Below are positions 1 through 7,869 of a stretch of DNA of 35,431 nt, in pieces; the first letter of the stretch is position 1; each line of letters starts with the position of its first letter. The position numbers and the translations under genes are program-made. The notes beneath the pieces are model-generated. The model searched no databases, had not been told where the DNA came from, and saw only the letters and a program-made list of their open reading frames with translations. Source of the stretch: Acidobacteriota bacterium (lineage in GTDB: Bacteria; Acidobacteriota; Holophagae; Thermotomaculales; Thermotomaculaceae). The DNA is taken from NCBI GenBank assembly GCA_013151025.1, contig JAADJC010000012.1:1-35431 (forward strand), given 5' to 3'.

Positions 1-12
1 AATAATGGAAAA

Positions 13-1329
13 ATGGGTATTCATAAAAATCTACTGAACATCCTGTGGTTCGGAGAAGTGCCGAGAAAGTATGCTCGCTATGTGGGCTCCGCTCAGACGG
101 ATCTTTCCGCCCTGACACTGTTTTCCCATGATATTGTCATTTTCACTGATGTGTTTTATATTGGTCATCAGTCAGAAATAAAGGGAATTATCCCGGTGGA
201 TAATTACTATGTGTATGTTAGACGCAGGAGTGGCCAGGATATAAGCGGTTGTATGACCTTTTCTTCAGAAAAGGAATTTCGGCTGGTGCTTTTTATTGAG
301 AAAAAACTCATGAAACTGAAGGAGTCGGAACGGATTCTTTCCCGTAACTATGAAGTGCTGAACCATGTGACCACATCTGCAATCAACCTTTCTGATCCGG
401 ATCTCATCATGCGGGAATTTATGAACAAGGTACAGACTCTTCTGGGCACAAGCTCATGGTCTTTACTCCTTCTGAATCGGGAACGGAACAGCCTCTATTT
501 TCGAATGAGCAATCGGAATATACGGGAAAAACTGAGTAAGATTGAACTTCCAATTGGTCGGGGCGTAGCCGGATGGGTAGCCAGTACCCGTGAGGCTGTT
601 ATTATTAATGACGTGGCGAAAGATACTCGTTTTCTGGATGAAGTGGATGAAGCTACCGGTTTTGAAACAAAGCGGATTATGGCGGCGCCACTGGTGGGAA
701 AGGGAGAGTTGTTTGGTGTCATTGAGCTTCTCAACAAGGATTCAGAAAAGCCTTTTACGGAGGATGACCTGGATTCCCTGAAAACCATGGTGAAATACGG
801 ATCTATTATTCTCCATAATGCCCTTATCTTCAAGGAAATGGAGGAAATGACCAAGCGGGATGATTTGACTTCCCTTTTTAACTCACGGTATCAGAACTGG
901 TTTCTGGAAGAATCCATTAAAAAGGCCACCCAGTATCAGGGGTTTCTGTCCATCATTTTTCTGGACCTGGATAACTTCAAATCAGTAAATGACAACTATG
1001 GCCATCTGGCGGGGAGTTCCGTCCTGGTGGATATTGCGCAACTGATAAAGGAAGCGGTTCGGGAAGAGGATGTTGCTTCCAGGTATGGGGGAGATGAGTT
1101 TACCGTTGTTCAACCGGGATTGACTGCAAAAGAAAGCCAAAAATATGCAGAAGCGATTTCCAGATCCATCTGTAACTATCACTATCGGGATATTCGGTTG
1201 ACTGTCAGCATTGGCATTGCTTCATTCCCGGAACATGGATCTACAACTGAAGCGATTTTGTCCAAGGCGGATAAGGCGATGTACAAACGAAAAATGAACC
1301 AGAAGAATGGTATTGAAATTGCCGAGTGA
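13..1329 (+). CDS. GAF-GGDEF diguanylate cyclase
   Basis: Predicted cytoplasmic enzyme making cyclic di-GMP from two GTP. Residues about 1-100 have no domain I recognise. Residues about 115-270 read as a GAF sensor domain (GRGVAGWVA, followed by MAAPLVGKGELFGVIELLNK). Residues about 280-435 are a GGDEF domain with an intact GGDEF at 359-363, a metal-binding LDLDNF segment near 317, and an RxxD inhibitory site (REED, 350-353) exactly five residues upstream, so product inhibition is likely. There is no signal peptide or clear membrane helix. The first ATG has no convincing Shine-Dalgarno and the frame is open to the window edge, so the true start could lie upstream. It sits 96 bp before mreB on the same strand; a functional link to cell shape is only inferred. 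The GAF ligand is unknown. Confidence 0.9.
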   Translation: MGIHKNLLNILWFGEVPRKYARYVGSAQTDLSALTLFSHDIVIFTDVFYIGHQSEIKGIIPVDNYYVYVRRRSGQDISGCMTFSSEKEFRLVLFIEKKLMKLKESERILSRNYEVLNHVTTSAINLSDPDLIMREFMNKVQTLLGTSSWSLLLLNRERNSLYFRMSNRNIREKLSKIELPIGRGVAGWVASTREAVIINDVAKDTRFLDEVDEATGFETKRIMAAPLVGKGELFGVIELLNKDSEKPFTEDDLDSLKTMVKYGSIILHNALIFKEMEEMTKRDDLTSLFNSRYQNWFLEESIKKATQYQGFLSIIFLDLDNFKSVNDNYGHLAGSSVLVDIAQLIKEAVREEDVASRYGGDEFTVVQPGLTAKESQKYAEAISRSICNYHYRDIRLTVSIGIASFPEHGSTTEAILSKADKAMYKRKMNQKNGIEIAE

Positions 1330-1425
1330 GAAAGTTAAGATAATTCTGTCATAATTCATATGCCTGCTCTTTGTCAGGCTCCCGGGGACCGGATGAATCG
1401 GATGGCGAAACTGCAACAGGAGTAA

Positions 1426-2466
1426 ATGATGGGTGTGATGAATCCACTCTCGTGGTTATCGATTTTTTCAAGTGACCTTGCTATTGATCTGGGGACAGCC
1501 AATACCCTCGTTTTTATTCGCAACAAAGGGATTGTGGTTCGAGAACCGTCTATTGTCGCAATAAATCTCAAGAACAATCGCGTGGAAGCGGTTGGGGCTG
1601 AAGCAAAAGAAATGCTGGGAAAGACACCCTCCAACATTGTGGCGATTCAGCCGATGAAAGAGGGGGTCATTGCAGATTTTGAGGTGACAGAGCGAATGCT
1701 TGATTACTTCATCAAGAAGGCACACAATCGAAGAGTAGCGGTGCGCCCCCGTATTATTATTTCGGTTCCCTCCGAAATAACACAGGTTGAGCGACGGGCA
1801 GTCCGGGACTCAGCCCTGAAAGCGGGCGCTTCCGAGGTTTATCTGGTAGAGCAGGCAATGGTGGCTGCCATTGGTGCCGGCCTTCCTATCACAGAGCCTA
1901 CCGGAAATATGATTGTGGACATTGGCGGTGGTACCACAGACGTTGCGGTGATTTCACTTGCTGGTATCGTTTTCTGCAAGTCACTTCGGGTGGCCGGAAA
2001 TGAGATGGATCAATCCATTATCCGGTACATTAAGAAGCAGTATCGCCTGCTCATTGGAGAAAGAACAGCAGAAGACGTGAAAATCAACATCGGCTCTGCC
2101 TTTGCACTGGACAAACAGCTGGAAATGGAGATTAAGGGGCGTGACCTGGAAACCGGTCTTCCCAAAGGTCTGACTCTCACAGATGCCGAAATCAGGGAAG
2201 CATTGACACCGGCAGTGGACAGCATTGTGGAAACTATCAAAATAACCCTGGAAAAGACGCCACCCGCACTTTCAGCAGATATTGTGGACAGGGGGATTAT
2301 TCTGGCCGGTGGCGGTTCCCTTCTCCGGAATATGGATAAACGGCTCCGGGAAGAAACAGGGTTACCTGTGTCTTTGGCAGAAGACCCGTTAACCTGCGTT
2401 GTACAGGGTACCGGCGCAATGCTTACCAACATAAACCTTCTGAGGAAAATTTCGCTGACAAGCTGA
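1426..2466 (+). CDS. mreB: Rod shape-determining protein MreB
   Basis: Bacterial actin homologue that polymerises under the inner membrane and guides the lateral wall synthesis complex. The actin-fold nucleotide motifs are present: phosphate 1 (DLGTANTL near residue 21), phosphate 2 (DIGGGTTDVAV near 165) and adenosine (LAGGGSLLR near 290). At 346 residues the length is normal. AGGAG at 1418-1422 is only 3 nt from the ATG at 1426 but 6 nt from the ATG at 1429, so translation may begin one codon later. Upstream, a short inverted repeat (GCCTG 1362-1366, CAGGC 1375-1379) lies in the spacer. The gene is followed by a strong terminator, and its usual partners mreCD lie 4 kb away beyond an inverted two-gene block, so mreB is transcribed separately from them. 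Confidence 0.97.
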   Translation: MMGVMNPLSWLSIFSSDLAIDLGTANTLVFIRNKGIVVREPSIVAINLKNNRVEAVGAEAKEMLGKTPSNIVAIQPMKEGVIADFEVTERMLDYFIKKAHNRRVAVRPRIIISVPSEITQVERRAVRDSALKAGASEVYLVEQAMVAAIGAGLPITEPTGNMIVDIGGGTTDVAVISLAGIVFCKSLRVAGNEMDQSIIRYIKKQYRLLIGERTAEDVKINIGSAFALDKQLEMEIKGRDLETGLPKGLTLTDAEIREALTPAVDSIVETIKITLEKTPPALSADIVDRGIILAGGGSLLRNMDKRLREETGLPVSLAEDPLTCVVQGTGAMLTNINLLRKISLTS

Positions 2467-2580
2467 AGGGAAGTGATGGATGATGAGTTGAGAAAAGACG
2501 GGAACCACGAATTCCTTGATTTTTCTATACATTCACTCGCACTTCCACTTACACTGTTCCTGTATGAAAATGCAAAGGGA

Positions 2581-2613
2581 AAAAGAGCCGGGCAATTCTG
2601 CCCGGCTCTTTTT
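2581..2613. terminator. Bidirectional rho-independent terminator
   Basis: A perfect 14-bp stem (2581-2594 with 2599-2612) closes a four-base ATTC loop. It has a GC-rich core and runs of A on the left and T on the right, so it works on both strands. It ends mreB on the plus strand and the S9 peptidase/sppA transcript on the minus strand. Confidence 0.92.
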
Positions 2614-2634
2614 ATTTCATTCAGAAGAAAATGG

Positions 2635-4788
2635 CTACAAATTGGAGATAAAGTAGTCGGAAATACGCCAGAAGAGGTAGCGGCGGGTCTGGCGGCCCCG
2701 GATAGAATGTTTCTTTCCCGGGTATACCATCAAGTCGGGGAAACGGTTGTTTTCCACAAATTTATCCAGGAGGATTTCGGTATTGTGGAAGTGAACGTTA
2801 TCATCTGACACGCCGGCCATAATCAGCAATTTCCCTTTCAGTTGGTCGGCCCATGTGAGAACAGAGGCATTCTTGTATCCATCCGGATTTTCCTTTGCTG
2901 TTCCCATGTAGCGTTCGGTGTAGGCGGAGTCGTACAAATGCCAGTCTGTAACCGGTGCCACCGCCACCCCTACCTTGAATTGCCCGGTAAACCGGGTCAT
3001 GGCCATGCAGGTCATGTACCCGCCGTAACTCCAGCCCCAGATTCCGGCCCGGGAGCGATCCAGAAAGGTAAACTTCCTGCAAAGCGTGTTCAGTCCTGCG
3101 ATCTGATCCTTCAGCTCAATATCTCCCATGTTGTGGTAAATTGCCCTTTCAAAACTTCGGGGACGATTCGAAGAGCCGCGATTGTCCATGCGGAAGACAC
3201 AGATGCCTTTTGTATTGAGATACCGGTACCACAATTCATTTCGGGAAGAATAGCTGTTGGATGCCACTTGGGCATGAGGTCCGCCATAGGTGTAGACAAG
3301 TATCGGGTATTTTTTCCCTGGAATCAGGGTTTTCGGACGGTCCAATACTCCATAAAGTATAGTGCCGTCTGATGTTGTAAATTGAAATGGGACATGAATA
3401 TTTGCTGTAAGTCCGTCTATTTCAGGTGTTGTCTGCCGGAAAAAAATCCGGTTTTTCTTCCCATTTTCCACAAGTGAAGCAACCATGGGCTGATTAAGAT
3501 TACTGAAAAATACGATGTAATGCCGGGCATCGGAAGACATGGAGATCCGAATCCAGCCTTCGGGTTCTTCCATGATGCTTATTTTTCCCGTTGCCATGTT
3601 CAGGGACATCAGGCGGTTTTCTGTTGGATTGGCGGCGGTTTCGGTGAAATAAACCATTTGTTCGGTCACCCCGGTAATTCGCAAAACCGGCCGTTTCCCG
3701 TCTGTCATTGGAACTTCTTTGCCATCCAGTTTCTCAATGTAAATCCGGTTAATTCCGGACTTTTCTGAAGTCCAGAGAAATGCCTTCCTGCTTTCAAAAT
3801 AGTGAAAACTTTTGTTGAGGTTTATCCAGCAGTTGTCGTGCTCGTGGTAAATCAGCCCGGGTTCAAGGTTTTTGTATCTGTAAATATACAGGTCCTTCTG
3901 GTTTCGCGCCAGAACCTGGACAGCGGGATCCTGGTCTATAAAATGAACCCTCACCAGGTACCATTCCCCTTTTACCGGAACAGGAAGCAGATTCAAATGA
4001 CCCGATTTCACGTCGGCCCGGTAGAGTGATACGTCCGCATTTACACCGCCGGAAACAGGATAGCGCTGCAACTGGTAATGGGGCTTAAATTCGGTATCCT
4101 TCGGCAATGCCCATTTTGCCATTTTGGACTCATCCACATGGGTGAAGTACAGAAATCGATTGTCCGGTGACCACCACATCCCCTCGTACCGATCCAGTTC
4201 TTCTGCGGCGTTGAAATCTGCCATGCCGTTGTAAATACCATCTCCGGCACTTTCTGTCAGTCTTTTGCTTTTTCCTGTGGCGATTTCCACAAGATAAATG
4301 TCACCGGCAGAGACGACGGATATCATCTTATCATCCGGAGAAATCAGAGGGAACAGAACAGGACTCAATTTCACCGGAATAACCTGCTTTTTTCCTGTAG
4401 CAACCGTCACCAGCCAGAGTTCCCCGCCGTTTTTATAGAGAATTCTTTCAGAGTTGTGAAACCAGGAAAAAAAGGTCACACCTCCACCACCGATTCTCAT
4501 CCGTTCTTTCAGTGCTTTTTCGGCTTCTGATTCCTTACTTTTCTGTTCTGCCCCGGCCAGCTTTGTTTCTTTGTTTGTTTTCAGGTCCAATATCCATAGT
4601 TCGTTCACTTCGGCATCTGCCGCAGGTTTCAGATAAGCAAGATGACGTTCCAGAGGTGACCATTTCATGGAAAATGGTGTAGTACCTCGGGTCTGCATTG
4701 CTTCCATTGTTCGGGTAAAGAGGGGGTCCATCGGCTGGACAGCCCATGCCGGAATTGATAGCAATAAGATAATGAACAATTTTTTCAT
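2635..4788 (-). CDS. Dipeptidyl-peptidase IV-type S9 peptidase
   Basis: Predicted periplasmic serine exopeptidase that removes N-terminal dipeptides, typically X-Pro. Residues 1-16 form a signal peptide (MKKLFIILLLSIPAWA). A beta-propeller DPPIV N-terminal domain fills about 40-480 and carries the AEELDRYEGMWWSPD stretch typical of S9B enzymes, whose paired Glu binds the substrate amino terminus. The C-terminal alpha/beta hydrolase has nucleophile Ser587 in GWSYGGY, Asp662 in SDDNVH and His694 in KKHSIRG, so the triad is complete. At 717 residues the length is normal. The start codon overlaps the sppA stop as ATGA, so the two genes are translationally coupled. I infer shared work in periplasmic peptide turnover. 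An acylaminoacyl-peptidase is less likely given the EE motif. Confidence 0.93.
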   Translation of the reverse strand: MKKLFIILLLSIPAWAVQPMDPLFTRTMEAMQTRGTTPFSMKWSPLERHLAYLKPAADAEVNELWILDLKTNKETKLAGAEQKSKESEAEKALKERMRIGGGGVTFFSWFHNSERILYKNGGELWLVTVATGKKQVIPVKLSPVLFPLISPDDKMISVVSAGDIYLVEIATGKSKRLTESAGDGIYNGMADFNAAEELDRYEGMWWSPDNRFLYFTHVDESKMAKWALPKDTEFKPHYQLQRYPVSGGVNADVSLYRADVKSGHLNLLPVPVKGEWYLVRVHFIDQDPAVQVLARNQKDLYIYRYKNLEPGLIYHEHDNCWINLNKSFHYFESRKAFLWTSEKSGINRIYIEKLDGKEVPMTDGKRPVLRITGVTEQMVYFTETAANPTENRLMSLNMATGKISIMEEPEGWIRISMSSDARHYIVFFSNLNQPMVASLVENGKKNRIFFRQTTPEIDGLTANIHVPFQFTTSDGTILYGVLDRPKTLIPGKKYPILVYTYGGPHAQVASNSYSSRNELWYRYLNTKGICVFRMDNRGSSNRPRSFERAIYHNMGDIELKDQIAGLNTLCRKFTFLDRSRAGIWGWSYGGYMTCMAMTRFTGQFKVGVAVAPVTDWHLYDSAYTERYMGTAKENPDGYKNASVLTWADQLKGKLLIMAGVSDDNVHFHNTEILLDKFVENNRFPDLMVYPGKKHSIRGRQTRRYLFWRISDYFISNL

Positions 4789-6461
4789 TTAAGCCCTTCC
4801 TCACTTTTCCACACAAGAGAGGGGGCAATCAGAAGGGGACGGCCCATTGGCGGCAATTTCAGCAGATCCTGCCATTTTGTGGTGACACTTGTCTGGCGGT
4901 CCAGAATCATTTCGATGAAACTTTTCCGACTGCTGAATACCCGGTAACGAATAGAAGAGAGTTTTGCCTGCTTTGCGGCTTCTTCCAGCGCTTCATGGAG
5001 TCCACCGATACGGTCCACGAGACCCAGCTTCAGACCTTTTCTGCCGGAATAAATGCGGCCCTGGGCCAGCTCTTCAACTTTTTCCATGTCCATTTTACGG
5101 GATTTTGCCACCCGGCTTTTGAAGACGGTGTATATTTTCAACATTTCATTGGTAAGAATACGGGCTTCTTCCGGTTTCAATTTTCTGTAAGGGGAAAGAA
5201 AGTCTGAATACTTTCCTTTCTGAACCGGATCAATGTGTACGCCGACCTTACCCATGAGATGGGTAAATTCCGGAACAATGGAAATGACGCCGATGGAACC
5301 GACAATTGAGGCATTATCGGCAAAAATCTTATCGCAGCCACAGGCAATGTAAAATCCACCGGACGCCCCCATGCCGCCAATTGATGCAATTACCGGCTTT
5401 TTCTTTGCAGCCCGTTGAAGCTCCTGGTAAATCAATTCGGAGGCCAGAGCGGAACCGCCGGGAGAATTTATGCGAAACACAATTGCCTTGATCAGAGAGT
5501 TGTCTGCCGCCCGTCTAATGGTGCGGCAGGTAGTGTCACTGGCAATTGAACTGCTTCCGCCAAATGGACTGGGTTGTGCCGTTCCCATCTGAATTTCTCC
5601 CTCTGCGACAATCAGTGCAATTTGTCCGGAAGTAGATTGAAGATTTTTGCGTTTCGCGTAACGGGTAATCCCTACAGTGTCGGCATATTGATCTTCCTGA
5701 TCCAGTTTGTATCCAAATTGATCCACAAATCCATCTTTTTGGGCATCCTGTGGAGAAAGTGCGAAGTAATTGCCGTTATACAGATTTTCCTGAAACTCTT
5801 TCTTATTGAGCCCACGGGAATTGGGAATTGAATCTGTAAAATTTGTCCAGACGTCATCCAGGTAAGAAGCCAGTTCCTCCCGAAGATAACTGGACATGGA
5901 ATCCCGGGAAAAAGGTTCACCGGCTCCCTTATACTTTCCAATGTGAACAACATTCATTTTGATACCCAGTTTTTCTTCCAGAAGTTCCCGCATAAACATT
6001 TGAGGGGCATAATATCCGGTCATTGTGACATAGCCGCCCTCGGTTCCCTGCATCACCACTTTTGCCCCTTTGGGTACGACATAATAGCTGCCGATGGAGA
6101 TTGCATCAAAATAGACTGTAACCGGTTTCTTAGCTTTTATCACTGCTGCAAGGGCATGTTTTAATTCCTCTTTCTGAGCCATTGACATTGTCAGGGAATT
6201 GCCATAAACCAGCACACCCTCAATATGGCTGTCTTTGGCGGCTTTTTGCACGGCATCCACAAGATGGTGAAAGTCCAGGCTTCGGGTAAACGGCAAATTC
6301 GGTGTCTGTTCAGTTAATACTTTATCCAGGGAAACTACCAATGCCGATTTGGATGGTATGGTTGTCTGTCCGGTCAGATAACCAATGGAACGGCCAACCA
6401 GTACGACAAGCAAGCCGAAAAATACCAACACAACGGCTATAATTAGAATTGCTTTCTTCAA
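4785..6461 (-). CDS. sppA: Signal peptide peptidase SppA (67K type)
   Basis: Inner-membrane serine protease that degrades cleaved signal peptides. One N-terminal membrane helix (about residues 4-24) precedes two tandem ClpP-like S49 domains, the long SppA architecture. The likely general base is Lys178 in GKYKGAGEPFS of the first domain, and the nucleophile is Ser367 in GMGASGGFYIA of the second; both match the E. coli-type Ser-Lys dyad. I chose a TTG start at 6461-6459 because a perfect AAAGGAGG lies 5 nt upstream and the product then begins MKKAILII directly before the helix. An in-frame ATG at 6506 lies inside the predicted promoter -10 and lacks a ribosome site. The product is 558 residues. 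The stop overlaps the next gene's ATG. Confidence 0.93.
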   Translation of the reverse strand: MKKAILIIAVVLVFFGLLVVLVGRSIGYLTGQTTIPSKSALVVSLDKVLTEQTPNLPFTRSLDFHHLVDAVQKAAKDSHIEGVLVYGNSLTMSMAQKEELKHALAAVIKAKKPVTVYFDAISIGSYYVVPKGAKVVMQGTEGGYVTMTGYYAPQMFMRELLEEKLGIKMNVVHIGKYKGAGEPFSRDSMSSYLREELASYLDDVWTNFTDSIPNSRGLNKKEFQENLYNGNYFALSPQDAQKDGFVDQFGYKLDQEDQYADTVGITRYAKRKNLQSTSGQIALIVAEGEIQMGTAQPSPFGGSSSIASDTTCRTIRRAADNSLIKAIVFRINSPGGSALASELIYQELQRAAKKKPVIASIGGMGASGGFYIACGCDKIFADNASIVGSIGVISIVPEFTHLMGKVGVHIDPVQKGKYSDFLSPYRKLKPEEARILTNEMLKIYTVFKSRVAKSRKMDMEKVEELAQGRIYSGRKGLKLGLVDRIGGLHEALEEAAKQAKLSSIRYRVFSSRKSFIEMILDRQTSVTTKWQDLLKLPPMGRPLLIAPSLVWKSEEGLK

Positions 6462-6504
6462 AAGAGCCTCCTTTCGGGATATAATCATAATATTCTCACA
6501 AATC

Positions 6505-6532
6505 ATTATAAAATGTTTCGTGGCACTTCCAA
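6505..6532 (-). promoter_or_regulatory. Sigma70-type promoter of sppA operon
   Basis: On the minus strand TTGGAA (6532-6527) and TATAAT (6510-6505) are separated by 16 nt. The -10 is perfect and the -35 matches 4 of 6. It lies about 45 bp upstream of the chosen TTG start of sppA and supports that start, because the longer reading frame would begin inside the -10. Confidence 0.65.
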
Positions 6533-6563
6533 GGGTATAGTAATATAAAAGATAGTTATTGTC

Positions 6564-6577
6564 AGGAGGACGCTATC
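6564..6577 (+). promoter_or_regulatory. Strong SD followed by apparent AUC start of mreC
   Basis: A perfect AGGAGG (6564-6569) lies 5 nt before ATC at 6575-6577, which is in frame with mreC. The frame is open back to the TAA at 6509-6511 and contains no ATG, GTG or TTG before 6611. The first ATG at 6611 has no ribosome site. The in-frame extension reads HEFRIFLVLFF and would complete the N-terminal membrane helix expected in MreC. A non-canonical AUC start, or a base error in a normal start, are the two readings. Confidence 0.55.
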
Positions 6578-6610
6578 CACGAGTTCCGAATTTTTCTGGT
6601 TTTATTTTTC

Positions 6611-7408
6611 ATGAACCTTCTGTTGGTCTCTGTCCAACTAAAAGACAATACCGGTGTGTTCTATGTTGAAAGAACTGTTAATGCTGTATCAATCCCGGTT
6701 GTTACCGCTTCCATTACGCTGACCCGGTGGGTCAAAAAAACCTACAAAACCTATGTTGATAATATACATGCTCAGGAAGAAAATAAAAAATTAAGGGAAG
6801 AAACATTCAATCTGCGTACCCGGCTTCTGCTGAAACGAAATCTGGACTATGAGAATCGTCATTTAAAAGACCTGTTGGCGTTAAAACGAAAACTGGAGCG
6901 CCCCGGACTGGCTGCAAATGTGATTGGCAACGCCTCTTTCAGTGGTATGAACCTGGTATTGATTGATCGGGGAGAACGGGACGGAATTATAAAGAATATG
7001 GCGGTGATCAGTGAAATGGGCCTGGTTGGACGCGTGTGGAAGGCTTTTTCTCGCCAGTCTCAAGTCCAGCTGATTTCTGACCCGGCTTCCGGTTACGCGG
7101 TTCGCATTGAGGGGGCGCAGCCGGCCGGTCTTCTTTCGGGTACCGGTGACATTCGGATTGGTTCTATCCGTTATTTCCCCAATAAGGCAACCGTAAAGCA
7201 GGGTGCCCGGGTTATTACAACAGGGGGAGAAGGTATTTGTCCCGCAGGTGTTGAAGCCGGAAGGATTTTATCCGCCATTCCCACTGACGATTTTTTTCAG
7301 AATATCAAGGTAGCCTTTTCTGCCCCGTTGAGCAATCTGGAACATGTACTGGTTCTCAGGTCCAATTCCTCCCGGCCGAAGACTGGCGAAAAAGGAAGTG
7401 GACAATGA
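6611..7408 (+). CDS. mreC: Rod shape-determining protein MreC
   Basis: Bitopic inner-membrane protein whose periplasmic domain scaffolds PBP2, RodA and MreD around MreB. After an N-terminal hydrophobic stretch there is a coiled coil (about residues 45-95, rich in E, K, L and R) and then the MreC beta-domains with ANVIG, NLVLIDRGERDGI and GLVGRVW segments. The coordinates give the secure part from the first canonical ATG. That ATG cuts the membrane helix short and has no Shine-Dalgarno; the real protein probably starts at ATC 6575 (277 residues). The stop overlaps the mreD ATG (ATGA), so the two are translationally coupled. Confidence 0.93.
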   Translation: MNLLLVSVQLKDNTGVFYVERTVNAVSIPVVTASITLTRWVKKTYKTYVDNIHAQEENKKLREETFNLRTRLLLKRNLDYENRHLKDLLALKRKLERPGLAANVIGNASFSGMNLVLIDRGERDGIIKNMAVISEMGLVGRVWKAFSRQSQVQLISDPASGYAVRIEGAQPAGLLSGTGDIRIGSIRYFPNKATVKQGARVITTGGEGICPAGVEAGRILSAIPTDDFFQNIKVAFSAPLSNLEHVLVLRSNSSRPKTGEKGSGQ

Positions 7409-7869
7409 TAGTTGCCTACGATGTCGTCCTGATTATTATAACCATTTTTCTTCAGTCAATGTTGATCAATATTTTTCCTTTACCCTTTGCAAGAGTGGAC
7501 CTTCTCCTGATACTGTCCGGGATCTATTCGATTCGAAGCAGTGTGGGGCGGGCAATGGCATTTGTCTTTTTCGGCAACCTGGTCATGGAGCTGGTATATC
7601 CGGCTTCCCCGATTGTTGGAATCAAAACCATGTCCGCACTGGTGTTGGCCTTTGCCCTGCACCAGTTTGCCAGAAGGGTTGTGGTTAAAGGTGCTGCAGC
7701 CTGTCTGACAGTTGGTGTTTACGCATTATTTGTTGCCATCGGTGCCCGCTGGCTTTCCTCACTCCTCGGTTTTCCCCTGCTCCCCGTTTCACTCCCCGGT
7801 TATATCGTTTTTCTCTTTTCCACAACTTTTCTTACATGTCTGGTTATCGGAAGAATTGATGTTCAGTGA
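7405..7869 (+). CDS. mreD: Rod shape-determining protein MreD
   Basis: Small polytopic inner-membrane protein of the elongasome. The 154 residues are almost entirely hydrophobic, with about five membrane segments and the charged break near RVDLLLILSGIYSIRSS that is typical of MreD. Identity rests on size, topology and its position between mreC and mrdA, because MreD sequences diverge strongly. It starts with an ATGA overlap on mreC and overlaps the PBP2 start by 11 nt. Confidence 0.88.
   Translation: MIVAYDVVLIIITIFLQSMLINIFPLPFARVDLLLILSGIYSIRSSVGRAMAFVFFGNLVMELVYPASPIVGIKTMSALVLAFALHQFARRVVVKGAAACLTVGVYALFVAIGARWLSSLLGFPLLPVSLPGYIVFLFSTTFLTCLVIGRIDVQ

Noticed and set aside
2473-2808. 111-codon plus-strand frame after mreB
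   Set aside because: It runs through the strong terminator and into the antisense of the peptidase 3' end; no domain or ribosome site of its own.
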